This document shows, piece by piece, positions 53,701 through 62,834 of a DNA stretch of 64,000 nt. Origin of the DNA: an uncultured Methanobrevibacter sp. (lineage in GTDB: Archaea; Methanobacteriota; Methanobacteria; Methanobacteriales; Methanobacteriaceae); the NCBI RefSeq assembly GCF_902771435.1, contig NZ_CACXXB010000008.1, positions 1-64,000 of the forward strand. Direction: 5' to 3'. A program made the translations under genes and the position numbers. Position 1 is the stretch's first letter. Each line of letters begins with the position of its first letter. Under the pieces are notes generated by a model. It did no database searches and was not told the DNA's origin. It saw only the letters and a list, made by a program, of their open reading frames with translations.

Positions 53701-55909
53701 CACGGACATGGTTGGCATTGTTAACGTTAAAAGTCACTTTGGTTCCTTTAGGTAAATATTTGCCGTTTTTGTCTTTGAATACTGCGGAGTATAGCTGATT
53801 ATCACCATAGATTTTTTGAATGTCATAACCGTAAACGCTGATGTAGGTAACATTCAAGTCACATGATAGCTTTTGTGAGTTGATTGTGAAATCGATTTTA
53901 TGGATTCCGTTCTCATTTGGAACATAAATCAATTCCAATGAGTCTGAATTGATTTTTTTGGTTATGAATGTTCCGTTTTTGTTTGATGAATATTTTAATG
54001 TGTCTAAAACATAATATGGGGCAGCACCAGTAAATGAAACCTTTATTGTGGTCTTGATGCTGCTGTAAATGTTTTTATCGGCAACCAGAGAAACTACAAG
54101 TGGTTTTCCGTCGTTTTTATCTGAGTTGCTTCCAACGGTGTGGTATTCTTTTAGCTGGTTTCCGATTTTAGCTCCATTCATGCCCCACCAGTTATTTGAA
54201 ATGTCATCATAGTAACCGCTATGGAATACTGAAACACCTTGGTCGCTAGCTGAATTTTCAATGAATGCATTGTTTGTCAATTTCAAATGGGCATTTTTGG
54301 AATCGGTATAGAGAACTCCTCCACGTGATCCTCCACCGTTCTTTTCGAAATAATTTCCGGAAATTGTCATGGTGCATGCATTGTTGACATATATTGCTCC
54401 TCCGTAACGGGTTCCACCATTTTTAACCTGATTTGAAAGGAATACTGAATTTTTAATCTCATTTATTGTACTTGTATAAATTGCTCCGCCATAGTTTTCA
54501 GCCCAGTTGTCCTTGAATGTACAGTTATTCACTTTGACATTGCCGCAGGAACGTACAGCTCCTCCGTAACGTTTCTCTTTTCCGCCTGCTGCATAGTTTG
54601 ATGCAAAAGTACAGTTGTAAAACTCGAGATTTGTTGAACTGCTGTCTGAGTATATGGCTCCTCCGTCACCTGCATTTGCATGGTTGTTTGTAAATATGGA
54701 TGATGAGAATTTCACGTTACCTGATTTCTTGTTGATGTAGATTGCACCACCAAAATCTTTGTCTGCATGGTTTCCGTTAAATATAAGATTATTATTGGTG
54801 TCACCAATTTTATCAGTGTAGACTGCACCACCGTGATCGTTTGCGGAGTTGTTTATGAATCTGTTTGTTCCGCTGAACTGGATGTAATCGGTTTCAATGG
54901 CGCCTCCCTTATTGTTTGCAGTGTTTAGTTCAAAAATGGAATTGCCTATATGTATCCATTTGTTTGAGTATATTGCTCCTCCGCCATTTGATTTTGCAGA
55001 GTTCTGTTTGAATGTTGTGTTTTCAATATAGATGTGATTATCATTACCTGCTTTGATTGCTCCTCCTTGATTTGCAGTATTTTTAATGAAATGTGAATTT
55101 TCAATTATGAAATCAGAAGAAGAATAAATTGCACCTCCTTTGGTTGCACTATTTTCTCTAAAAGTACAATTATCAAAAAATGAATCTTTTTTCGCATAAA
55201 CTGCTCCACCATATGAGTCCATCCTAAAGTCTACTACTTTATTTGATGTGAATACTGAATTTGAAATTTCTGCTGATTTTTCACATGAAATGGCTCCTCC
55301 ATTGTCTTTTCCATGATTATTTTCAAAAACAGATTTGTCAATGACCATATTTCCTTTGGAATATATTGCCCCTCCATATGAGTTTGCTTCATTACCTGTG
55401 AACTTACAGTTTGTGATAGTCAATGTATCAACGACATTATTGTATATTGCTCCTCCAAAATTGTTTACCTTGTTGTTTGTGAAAGTACAGTTTATAATGG
55501 TGTATTTAGCCGAACCTGTAATGTATATTGCTGCACCATTGTCTGCATTTCCATTTGCAAACTTCAAATTCTTTAGGGTGATGTGTCCGCTTGATGACCT
55601 GACTGAAGCTTTACTGCAGTCTATTGTGTTTCCACCACCATTAATGGTTACTGACTTATCAATGTTTATGCGATTTGATATGGTGTAACTTTTGTTTAAA
55701 GTCACTGTTGAACCATCGGATGCGGAATTTATAATTTTTTGAAGATCGTCTGAGGTGTCCATCAGTATTGCATCTTCGCTTGCTTCCAAATTATCAAGCG
55801 CATTATTTTCCTGCATTATTTGAGTGTCATTAGTATTTTCAGCATATACTGTTGAAATTGAGCATAAAATAAATAATAACAAACAAATAACTGCTAATTT
55901 TCCTTTCAT
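50720..55909 (-). CDS. Large adhesin-like surface protein with beta-helix and hydrophobic C-terminal module
   Basis: A 1729-residue exported protein. Signal peptide (1-23); beta-helix of 'GGAIYS...NCTFTNN' repeats resembling chlamydial Pmp-type repeats (about 60-590); three Ig-like/Big-type domains (about 600-860); a second, irregular beta-helix part with 'GGAIRN', 'GGAIVNN' and 'YGGAIYTTGSAK' (about 900-1555); and a C-terminal region (about 1580-1690) starting 'HPMASW' with two Gly/Ala-rich hydrophobic segments and 'IYSSDHQDYSTFWSHVLKG'. The tail of about 45 residues is hydrophilic. A closely related C-terminal half is encoded at 62835-64000. Unlike other surface proteins here it has no Lys-rich Ig end domain. 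Function: attachment is usual inference; an effector-like role for the C-terminus is possible. Confidence 0.85.
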   Translation of the reverse strand: MKGKLAVICLLLFILCSISTVYAENTNDTQIMQENNALDNLEASEDAILMDTSDDLQKIINSASDGSTVTLNKSYTISNRINIDKSVTINGGGNTIDCSKASVRSSSGHITLKNLKFANGNADNGAAIYITGSAKYTIINCTFTNNKVNNFGGAIYNNVVDTLTITNCKFTGNEANSYGGAIYSKGNMVIDKSVFENNHGKDNGGAISCEKSAEISNSVFTSNKVVDFRMDSYGGAVYAKKDSFFDNCTFRENSATKGGAIYSSSDFIIENSHFIKNTANQGGAIKAGNDNHIYIENTTFKQNSAKSNGGGAIYSNKWIHIGNSIFELNTANNKGGAIETDYIQFSGTNRFINNSANDHGGAVYTDKIGDTNNNLIFNGNHADKDFGGAIYINKKSGNVKFSSSIFTNNHANAGDGGAIYSDSSSTNLEFYNCTFASNYAAGGKEKRYGGAVRSCGNVKVNNCTFKDNWAENYGGAIYTSTINEIKNSVFLSNQVKNGGTRYGGAIYVNNACTMTISGNYFEKNGGGSRGGVLYTDSKNAHLKLTNNAFIENSASDQGVSVFHSGYYDDISNNWWGMNGAKIGNQLKEYHTVGSNSDKNDGKPLVVSLVADKNIYSSIKTTIKVSFTGAAPYYVLDTLKYSSNKNGTFITKKINSDSLELIYVPNENGIHKIDFTINSQKLSCDLNVTYISVYGYDIQKIYGDNQLYSAVFKDKNGKYLPKGTKVTFNVNNANHVREIIDNDGVAILNANLEPGQYTVKAINNVTGQSYTNKITVSKRNAIYNIYDPYIIQLNASANKTVTFKVGGKTFTGLTTKEGLAHFILNVTAGNYTVETTFAGKTFKDFITVTNKYAILDLGLKGTSYGALLPVYANETFTKASDAAMYSVLGKDTYRYIMGTGEAFILYNVTVSNSQELTEVLRKMASSDYKVDVTTINLKKNTYKVTENFWRDSEWYYLVHLTHGSLIIHGNGATIEDNYKHNFMSLDSNTRVMVDNLEFKKFYRVFANAGEVYSEKCTYTENNAKFWATKTRGSVIHNMNKATFNNCIFNGNDNGGNREYNDGGVLYADTNSLTDFIKCSFKTKDDNVRAVAKSMVVIYDDDWNAFEHVEKNGYFDYNASLCKMTLNSLTKNMTKTFHISDMNGFNNFREWLDGSNDATLFNVTLDKGEYIISADELKKYRDKYDWRSAISDPSVIMIVWDRSYLDIKSKPVIINGNGATIKLTGNDASDDYHFAYVPNYGSLTLINMTLSGFNTAILNYGTFTAINCTFKDNIIHHKIKIGDYGGAIRNFGNVYCYDSLFKDNGANKGGAYYSIGKSAKGVFYNCQFTGNVIKSNLVWKNNDKNDFDIEMLSVARLVNCKGLSPSTIKTEDEGIYLLRESLNNTVYNVVVDNLASLMRASKVVNGNTKYDIMNITLVKGDYGTVPNSQSLFKVDYGLLIINGAGARVFVQNQKDDDTTQFLTTTTRANVQINNLTVEGFNIAIENKGKLTITNSIFNNNKVDYKYKSDYGGAIVNNGLLSVFNSTFTNNYAKYGGAIYTTGSAKVIMSIFKDNTGYSSVPNLKTKIDIYNNDGSLEDVVIFGNKHNNYENHPMASWVRDVTESGFTLLILSASLGTGWYFAAAEYVAAPIISMGINAVVGGVLGGAYGLIYSSDHQDYSTFWSHVLKGIGSGIQFTPLGGAMNGISGINAGNYIKIALNQLYTKTAAKGVNSLKSVADHYQNEDKLVYFT

Positions 55910-55919
55910 ATTAATGACC

Positions 55920-58127
55920 TCATTTAATAGTTATTTTAACCTTTTTACTTGTGCCTTTGTAATATTTGGTAGCTTTAAAAGTAATTTTGCCTGTAAATTT
56001 ACCTTTTTTATTAAGTTTGGTAATCTTAAAGGTTGCTTTTCCTTTTGAATTGGTCTTTGCACTGTAAGTTTTTCCTTTTACTTTTAAGCGAACCTTAGCC
56101 TTTTTAATGACTTTATTTTTGCTGTTCTTCAATGTTATTGTATACTTTTTGGTTTTGAGTGACTTTTTAAATGTTTTCTTTTTAGCAACAACTTTTGTCT
56201 TTTCTTTATTGATGGTTACCTTAACTGATTTGGAATTTGGATTGTAATTATTTGACATGGTAACTTTCAATGTCTTTTTACCTGCCTTAAGTGATTTCAA
56301 GTTACTTGCAGTGATTTTTACTGTTGCAACACCATTTTTATTGGTAGTTGTTGTTTTGATTTTTTTATTGCTAATGTAAACTTTCACTTTTTCGCCGGCA
56401 ATGGCTTTTCCATTTTTGTCTTTAACAGTTATGCTGTACTTTCCAGCATAATTGATTACAAAGCTTTTTTTACCCGCACTGATAGTCACATTCTTTTTCA
56501 ACACGACTGCCTCATTTTTTGACATTGGGGTATTGTAGTCACTGCATTCATAACTCACCAAAACAGTATAGTTTCCGCTGTTCAAATTGGAAACGGTCAC
56601 GATTGTCTGATTGCTTGTCAGGTTGACGTTATATGTCTTGCCGTTTACCTTAACTCTAACATTTCCGTTTGTAATATTGTCCGGCATCAAAATCTTGACT
56701 TTCAGGTTTTCACCATAGGTGATGTCTGCAATATCTACTGAGATGTCCAGGTTTTTTGAAATAAGTTTGGTGTCGCTTGTCACGTTTGCTGTTGCCAGTT
56801 CGCCGCCATTTAAGTAAATATTATTGGATCCGTCACCTGCAGTGTTTTTTGTAAAATCAGTTTTATTTACATTAAGTTCACCTGCAACGGATATTGCTCC
56901 TCCGGATTCGTTAGCAAAGTTATTTGTAAATGTTGAGTTGACGATTTCACCGTCATACATTGCTATTGCTCCGCCCTTGTCTGCCTTATTGTTGGCAAAT
57001 GTTGAATTGCTGAAGTCAGTTTCACTGTCGGAGTATACTGCACCACCGATTCCTCCACTGTTATTGTCAAATGTTGAATTGACAATGTTTGCATATTCAT
57101 CAATCATTATAGCTCCACCATGCTCTTTAGCTGAATTATTATTGAATTTTGAGTCATATACAAACAAATTATCATTCACATCACTATAAACTGCTCCGCC
57201 CACTTTTGCGGAGTTGTTTGTGAATATGGACTTTTTTATTGTATTGTTGTCTGATGAAGAATAAATTGCACCTGCAGTGTCATCGGCACGATTGTCTGTA
57301 AAATTGCATGAACTAATTAAACTTGGGTAAGCTATTGTGTAAACTGCACCTCCGTTTTCTGCAACATTATTTATAAAATTGCTTTCTGACAATATAAAGT
57401 TAAGTCCATCTGCATATATCGCTCCTCCCATGTCGTCAGCAGCATTATTTTCAAATTTGGAACAGTCCAGTTTGACGTTTCTTCCTGTAATGTATGCCGC
57501 ACCGCCTATCTCTGCAGTGTTGTTGATAAAGATACAATTTGCTATAGTGCCTTCAAGTCCATACCAGTACAGTGCACCGCCGTTTATAGCAGTGTTATTG
57601 GTAAAAGTACAATTGATTAAAAAACCATTGACTCCAGTCCAGTCAAGAGAACCTCCATAAACTGCAGTGTTTTTGATAAAAGTACAGTTTCTCATCTCAC
57701 CATTGCTGCCTATCCATTCAATAAGGTTGTATGAATAATCCATGTCCCAGTTGGCAAATATAATATTCTTTAAAACAACATTATTTCCATGAATTCTAAG
57801 GAAAAATGGCGCACCGCTTGAATTTCCATCAATCTTGTGGCCATGGCCATCTAAAATTATTCTTTCAGATATCTCGATGCCTTTGCATTTGGTATCTTCA
57901 TTGACAAGGATATCCTTTTCTAAATTAATTGTTGTATTGGCAGTTGCATTTTGAATTTCACTGTCCAATTCCTCGATTGTTTCAATACTCTTTGAAACTT
58001 CCAGATCAATTTCTTCATTGACCACACTGATGTTTTCCATGCTTGCATTATCACTTGCCGATACGCTTGCAAGTGAAATGAAAAAACATAAAAACATCAG
58101 TATGACTGCCATATGCTTGAATGTCAT
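55920..58127 (-). CDS. Adhesin-like surface protein with beta-helix, Ig-like and Lys-rich end domain
   Basis: A 735-residue exported protein: signal peptide (1-25), beta-helix of 'GGAIYS/GGAVYS' repeats (about 100-430), Ig-like domains (about 450-640), and a strongly basic Ig-like end domain (about 645-735, Lys about every third residue, ending KVKITIK). This end domain is homologous to those of the surface proteins ending at 14467 and 18006. It lies 10 bases upstream of the 1729-residue surface-protein gene, so the two may share a transcript. ATG follows GAGGT on the minus strand. Confidence 0.85.
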   Translation of the reverse strand: MTFKHMAVILMFLCFFISLASVSASDNASMENISVVNEEIDLEVSKSIETIEELDSEIQNATANTTINLEKDILVNEDTKCKGIEISERIILDGHGHKIDGNSSGAPFFLRIHGNNVVLKNIIFANWDMDYSYNLIEWIGSNGEMRNCTFIKNTAVYGGSLDWTGVNGFLINCTFTNNTAINGGALYWYGLEGTIANCIFINNTAEIGGAAYITGRNVKLDCSKFENNAADDMGGAIYADGLNFILSESNFINNVAENGGAVYTIAYPSLISSCNFTDNRADDTAGAIYSSSDNNTIKKSIFTNNSAKVGGAVYSDVNDNLFVYDSKFNNNSAKEHGGAIMIDEYANIVNSTFDNNSGGIGGAVYSDSETDFSNSTFANNKADKGGAIAMYDGEIVNSTFTNNFANESGGAISVAGELNVNKTDFTKNTAGDGSNNIYLNGGELATANVTSDTKLISKNLDISVDIADITYGENLKVKILMPDNITNGNVRVKVNGKTYNVNLTSNQTIVTVSNLNSGNYTVLVSYECSDYNTPMSKNEAVVLKKNVTISAGKKSFVINYAGKYSITVKDKNGKAIAGEKVKVYISNKKIKTTTTNKNGVATVKITASNLKSLKAGKKTLKVTMSNNYNPNSKSVKVTINKEKTKVVAKKKTFKKSLKTKKYTITLKNSKNKVIKKAKVRLKVKGKTYSAKTNSKGKATFKITKLNKKGKFTGKITFKATKYYKGTSKKVKITIK

Positions 58128-58475
58128 AAACTTTTTACCTCATTAACTATTATATTATTAAATTATTAAAATTCGTAAATATAAAGTATTTGTTCATTTT
58201 TTCAACAGGGTGAATAAAATGTATTACATTAATGATTAATAAAATATGTTCTAGGTATTGTCTTGACGGAATTTCTTTAAATGTTGAAATCATGTAATTC
58301 TTGTGGTAATTAAAAAAATAAGGCAGAAGAAAACTCTTAATTAGGGAATATAATTGAGGTTGAAAGTTATGGGCTTTAAAATGAAAATCCCTATTAAGAG
58401 TTTAAAAAGTATTATTTCATACTTCAATTAATATGTTGTATTTTATAGTATATAAAGTTTAGGCATGCCTAAAAA
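58128..58475. other. Intergenic region with a long inverted repeat
   Basis: About 350 AT-rich bases between a surface-protein gene start and the end of the helicase gene. It contains AAACTCTTAATTAGGGA (58331-58347) and TCCCTATTAAGAGTTT (58388-58403), an inverted repeat of 16 matching pairs with one unpaired base and a 40-base centre. No open frame of interest. The surface-protein promoter lies near 58140-58200. Confidence 0.6.
58331..58403. repeat. Inverted repeat, 16 pairs, 40-base spacer
   Basis: Arms AAACTCTTAATTAGGGA and TCCCTATTAAGAGTTT. As RNA it would make one long hairpin; as DNA it could be a small palindromic mobile remnant (MITE-like). No T tract follows on the plus strand, so a simple terminator is less likely. 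Confidence 0.65.
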
Positions 58476-60398
58476 TTATAGTGCAATTAAAACATCATTG
58501 TCCCTTGCAAACTCAATCAGTCTGGCATATGTGGGATTGGTTTTTAGAGTGTTAATGTTTCCTATGATGATTAGTTTACGTTTGGCGCGTGTTATCGCAA
58601 CATTTAATCTTCTTAAATCTCTTAAAAAACCAATATTTCCATCTTCATTGCTCCTGACTGTTGAAATTATAATGATTTCCTTTTCTCTTCCCTGAAAACC
58701 GTCAACGGTTTTGACTTCAACGGGTGTTCTGTCCTGGATAATTTTTACCTGATCGGCATAGGGGCTGATAATTCCAATGTCTGTTTCCTCAAGACCCAGT
58801 TTCAAATAGTCATTAGCTAATTTAACTGCAATATCTGCTTCCAGTTGGTTAATGATGGATTTGGAATCCTTGAGATGTTTTTCACCAATATCATCTACAT
58901 TTGAAGTGTCAATAAAAAGCATGGCATCCTCCTCATCATCACTATTTATGATGTCGTTAATGTTGATGTCATCAACTGAGGAATCGCTTTTTAAATTGTT
59001 GTTGTAAAATTCTGAATTTGGAAATTTCATTAAAAGGGAATTCACACGATATTGGACATTCAATAGCTGTGATTTGAATGGATATATTCTAATAAGCTCT
59101 TCAAATAATGTTTTTTCCAATCCCTGTGCTTTATCGCTAATTATTGTTGGGGGAAGCTGTTTGTGGTCTCCTGCAAGGATAAATCTGTGCGCTTTGGCTA
59201 TTGGGATTAAAACACTTGGGATTGTTGCCTGGGATGCCTCATCAATGATTGCAACATCAAATTTTGTTCTTGCAATGGACTCCAGGGCGGCTGAAGAGTT
59301 TGTTGAGAGAATGACGTCGCTGGTTTCGATAATATCTCGAATCATTTTGTTTTCGACTCTTTTAATCTCATCGTGAAGTTCATCGATTTGCTGATTGTAT
59401 TCAATCCATTTGGCCATGGATTTCATTTTTTCAGCTGAAATTCCACGTCCTCCTTTACCTTTTGAAGCATTAAAAAGTATGTCATAGTCGCCATATCCCC
59501 TCCGGTACTGTGGTGTTGGCTTGGTGTAGACCTTTCGTTTTTCAATCAAATTGTCAATCTTTTTGTGGATTTTTGAAATTTTTTTATTTAACTTGTGGTT
59601 TTCGACTTTATATGCCAAAGTTTGAGATATGTTGTGTTTTGAAACCCTTTGCGGATGACCAAGCCTTGTAAGGTTTAGTTTTTTATTTTCCATCAGTCTT
59701 TCTAAGATGTTGTCAACTGCAGCATTACTTTCAGCTGTAGCCAACACCTTATGGTTCTGGCGTGTCTCTTGGGATATCAGCTCAACCAAAGTTCTGGTTT
59801 TTCCGGTTCCAAAAGGTCCATGAATCAAATAAAAGTTTTCGCAGGATAATGCATTTTCAATAGCTTTTTTCTGTGATTCATTTAAATTCTGGTCAATATA
59901 ATCGATGTAGGGAACTGGTTTATTTTTCTTAGGGTTCCTGTCACTTAGCATGTATTCAAGGGCATTTTTTCCTTTTAAGCTCAAATGCTTTAGATTGTCT
60001 TCCATTCGTCTAAATGTAATGTCATTTGCATATAAGTCAAGTCTCACTTTCTTTTTCACAACCCATCTCGGGATTCTTTTGTCAAAAGCAACCTTGATAA
60101 ATCTTGCACCCTTTTCTGTGACTGTTCCTGTAAAATCACTGCTCAGGGGATTGGCAGTGCTGACAAGTACCATATCTCCAACGGAGATTTCCGTATCGAT
60201 AATTTCTGATCTGCCGAATTGAACTATTTTAAGGCCTAACTCTTCACCGACATATTTTCCTTTAACTTTATTGATGGCACGGCCCAATTCCTCCCTTTTT
60301 TGACCGGACATATGGGCAATTTCAAAACGCATCAGCTCAATTTCGGCATCTCTTTCATAATTGACTAATTTTATTAAATTTTTAATATATTTTTTCAA
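58476..60398 (-). CDS. Superfamily I DNA/RNA helicase (Upf1/IGHMBP2-like)
   Basis: A 640-residue SF1B-type helicase. N-terminal beta-barrel-like part (about 1-150); P-loop 'IHGPFGTGKTRTLVEL' near 191-206; Walker B 'VAIIDEASQATIPSV' near 380; 'LAGDHKQLPPTI' (motif III) near 405; 'VQYRVNSLLMKFPN' (motif IV) near 450; 'VKTVDGFQGREKEIIIIS' (motif V) near 575; 'LNVAITRAKRKLIIIG' (motif VI) near 605. Such archaeal proteins are annotated as DNA2/NAM7-type helicases; whether DNA or RNA is the substrate is open. Divergent from the aspartoacylase-like gene. Confidence 0.92.
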   Translation of the reverse strand: MKKYIKNLIKLVNYERDAEIELMRFEIAHMSGQKREELGRAINKVKGKYVGEELGLKIVQFGRSEIIDTEISVGDMVLVSTANPLSSDFTGTVTEKGARFIKVAFDKRIPRWVVKKKVRLDLYANDITFRRMEDNLKHLSLKGKNALEYMLSDRNPKKNKPVPYIDYIDQNLNESQKKAIENALSCENFYLIHGPFGTGKTRTLVELISQETRQNHKVLATAESNAAVDNILERLMENKKLNLTRLGHPQRVSKHNISQTLAYKVENHKLNKKISKIHKKIDNLIEKRKVYTKPTPQYRRGYGDYDILFNASKGKGGRGISAEKMKSMAKWIEYNQQIDELHDEIKRVENKMIRDIIETSDVILSTNSSAALESIARTKFDVAIIDEASQATIPSVLIPIAKAHRFILAGDHKQLPPTIISDKAQGLEKTLFEELIRIYPFKSQLLNVQYRVNSLLMKFPNSEFYNNNLKSDSSVDDININDIINSDDEEDAMLFIDTSNVDDIGEKHLKDSKSIINQLEADIAVKLANDYLKLGLEETDIGIISPYADQVKIIQDRTPVEVKTVDGFQGREKEIIIISTVRSNEDGNIGFLRDLRRLNVAITRAKRKLIIIGNINTLKTNPTYARLIEFARDNDVLIAL

Positions 60399-60441
60399 TT
60401 TAATCCCTAATTTTAAATATAGCGTTAATGTAATTAAACAT

Positions 60442-61182
60442 ATGGAATTTGTGAAAGTTAATCAATTTGATAATTTGGAAATGAGTTATATTTGTGATTT
60501 TTCAGGAGGTTATGTTTCCCGAAATTATAAATTGTTTTCACAGATTGAACTGACTGATTTGAACAGATTCATTTTGGAGAAATCTGTTTTTGGAACACCT
60601 ATTTTTAAAATGGGTGATGGCGGAACCAAATTGCTTATTATTTCAGGCATCCATGGAAATGAACTGCCTCCGCAAATTGCAAACTTGAGGCTTATGAATG
60701 AATTGATTGGCAGCAAACTGTCAAATACTCTTTATTTCATTCCGTTTGCAGCTCCAAAATCCACAATGAATATTGAAAGAAAATTCAACTCCATGGATTT
60801 GAACAGGTCAACACATATTAAAAACTCTTTAAGCAATCTAATTCTGCAGGCGGCATTGGATTTAAATGTAGATTTTGTAGGGGATTTCCACTCAACTGCA
60901 TTTAACTCAAATCCTGGTTTCGAATCCATATTCTCATCAAAGTCCCCATCTCCCGAAAGCTTTTTGATTGCAAATTATATCTCAAGGGATGTCGGTTCCG
61001 AGGTAATTTCATTCGATTTTGCAGGATCAACTTATAAGGGTGCCGTTGAAGATGTTTGCAATTTAAAAGGAATTCCTGCCGTTACCTGCGAAGTTCTATG
61101 TCCTTTTGGTAATGTTGCCGAGGGCAGCGCTGAAAAATCCCTATCTCAGATGAAGAGCTTTTTGGAATATTTCGGATTTTAA
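60442..61182 (+). CDS. Succinylglutamate desuccinylase/aspartoacylase family protein
   Basis: A zinc-dependent M14-like carboxypeptidase/deacylase of 246 residues. Zinc site: 'ISGIHGNELPPQ' (H-x-x-E) near 70-81 and a further His in 'VGDFHSTAFN' near 151; 'PAVTCEVLCPFG' near 215 supplies the catalytic Glu region. Substrate unknown. The ATG at 60442 is chosen over the frame's earlier start at 60361, which would overlap the divergent helicase gene; TTTAAATAT about 28 bases upstream suggests a leaderless message. Confidence 0.8.
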   Translation: MEFVKVNQFDNLEMSYICDFSGGYVSRNYKLFSQIELTDLNRFILEKSVFGTPIFKMGDGGTKLLIISGIHGNELPPQIANLRLMNELIGSKLSNTLYFIPFAAPKSTMNIERKFNSMDLNRSTHIKNSLSNLILQAALDLNVDFVGDFHSTAFNSNPGFESIFSSKSPSPESFLIANYISRDVGSEVISFDFAGSTYKGAVEDVCNLKGIPAVTCEVLCPFGNVAEGSAEKSLSQMKSFLEYFGF

Positions 61183-61363
61183 CTATTTTGTCATCTAGGC
61201 TATTTTTCATAGGATATGTGCATATATTCACAAATTATATTACATTACCATTTAAATAAATATCAATTAGTTTAGTTAAAATGTATAGGATTATCGCAAT
61301 GCAGCGATTTAATTTATTTTTCCAGATTTGGTTCATAGAAAAAAAGGTTTTTGATGGGGTAAT

Positions 61364-62767
61364 ATGAAAAAAACAAAAATAATATGCAGTATTGGTCCGG
61401 CAAGTGATTCTGTTGAGGTTATGAGTGAAATGGTTGATAATGGCATGGATTGTGCACGTATCAATCTCAGTCACGCTACTCATGAGGATATATTGAAAAC
61501 AATAGAAGTCATTCGCGAGGTGCGCAAGATAAACAATGTTCCTATAGCTATTATGTATGATACTAAAGGGCCTGAGTTTAGGACTTTAAAATTTGATGAT
61601 GGCGGTGTTGCTCTTCAAAAGGGAGACACCATTAAAATGTCTAAGGATTGTTTGCTTGGCAATGAAGAAAGGTTTGGAGTTAATCACAGCAATGCAATTG
61701 ACTTTATCAAAAAAGGGGATAAGGTACTGATAGATAATGCCCTGCTTGAATTGTTGGTTGCAGATAAGAAAGATGGTTATGTTAAGCTGGAAGCTCTGAA
61801 TAATGGTAAAATCGAGAACAATAAAACAATCAACATTCCCGGTGTCCCACTGAAGCTGGATTTCATGAGTGATGTGGATAGGGAAGATATTACTTTTGCA
61901 GTGCAGCATGCCTGTGATTATTTGGCATTATCTTTTGTAACCAAAAAAGAGGATGTTCTTGAAGCTCGTGAAATTATTAAGGAAGCCGGCGGTGATGTCC
62001 TTATAATTTCAAAAATCGAAAGCCAGTTGGGAATTAAAAACATAGATGAGATAATCGATGTGTCTGATGGAATAATGGTTGCTCGCGGAGACTTGGGTGT
62101 TGAGGTTCCATTGGAAGAGTTGCCAATGCTTCAAAAAAAGATTATTAGAAAATGCCGTGAAAAGGGCAAGTTTGCCATTGTCGCTACTGAAATGTTGGCT
62201 TCCATGTATGATAGTCCTAGACCTACAAGAGCGGAGGTTTCAGACATTGCCAATGCAATATTGGACGGTACCGACTGTCTGATGTTGTCTGGAGAAACCA
62301 GTATTGGAAATTATCCTATACCGTCAGTTGCGATAATGAGTCGGGTATGTGAATATGTGGAGTCCACCATCGACTATTCAAAGCATGTCGCCTACAAGGG
62401 AATATTTGGTGTCAGCGACACGATTGCTAAATTGGTTGTGGATGCCGTTGAATACTCGGATATCAAACTGATAGTTACACCTACTATGACGGGTTTTACA
62501 GCTCGTATGATCAGTAATTTCAGACCGAACTCCATAATTTTGGCTTGCTGTCCTTCAAATCATATTGCTGAGAAGGTCGCTTTAAACTTTGGTGTTAAAG
62601 CTATAATAACTGATATATATGAAAACACTGATGAAATGGTTGAGAATGCAAGAGATATGGCTCAATGGGAATTTAATTTAAACAAAGGGGATTTGATTGT
62701 AGTCACTGGAGGATTTCCATTAGGTGAGGCAAGAAAAACCAATTATTTAAGGATTGTGGAAATATAA
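61364..62767 (+). CDS. pyk: Pyruvate kinase
   Basis: Transfers phosphate from phosphoenolpyruvate to ADP. 467 residues. 'KIICSIGPASDS' and 'CARINLSHATHED' at the N-terminus, 'MYDTKGPEFRT' near 65-75, 'IISKIESQLGIKNIDEI' (catalytic Lys) near 213, 'DGIMVARGDLGVEVP' near 233, and 'TRAEVSDIANAILDGTDCLMLSGET' region near 280 (first part TRAEVSDIANA). C-terminal allosteric domain complete. A hairpin ATCGC-N6-GCGAT (61293-61308) followed by a T-rich run lies in the leader. In methanogens pyk mainly serves biosynthesis from stored or imported carbon. Confidence 0.96.
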   Translation: MKKTKIICSIGPASDSVEVMSEMVDNGMDCARINLSHATHEDILKTIEVIREVRKINNVPIAIMYDTKGPEFRTLKFDDGGVALQKGDTIKMSKDCLLGNEERFGVNHSNAIDFIKKGDKVLIDNALLELLVADKKDGYVKLEALNNGKIENNKTINIPGVPLKLDFMSDVDREDITFAVQHACDYLALSFVTKKEDVLEAREIIKEAGGDVLIISKIESQLGIKNIDEIIDVSDGIMVARGDLGVEVPLEELPMLQKKIIRKCREKGKFAIVATEMLASMYDSPRPTRAEVSDIANAILDGTDCLMLSGETSIGNYPIPSVAIMSRVCEYVESTIDYSKHVAYKGIFGVSDTIAKLVVDAVEYSDIKLIVTPTMTGFTARMISNFRPNSIILACCPSNHIAEKVALNFGVKAIITDIYENTDEMVENARDMAQWEFNLNKGDLIVVTGGFPLGEARKTNYLRIVEI

Positions 62768-62834
62768 GTTTTAAAAAATTAAAAATAGGGAAGAATAAAT
62801 TTGGCTATTCATTCTTCCATTAAATGTATTTTTA

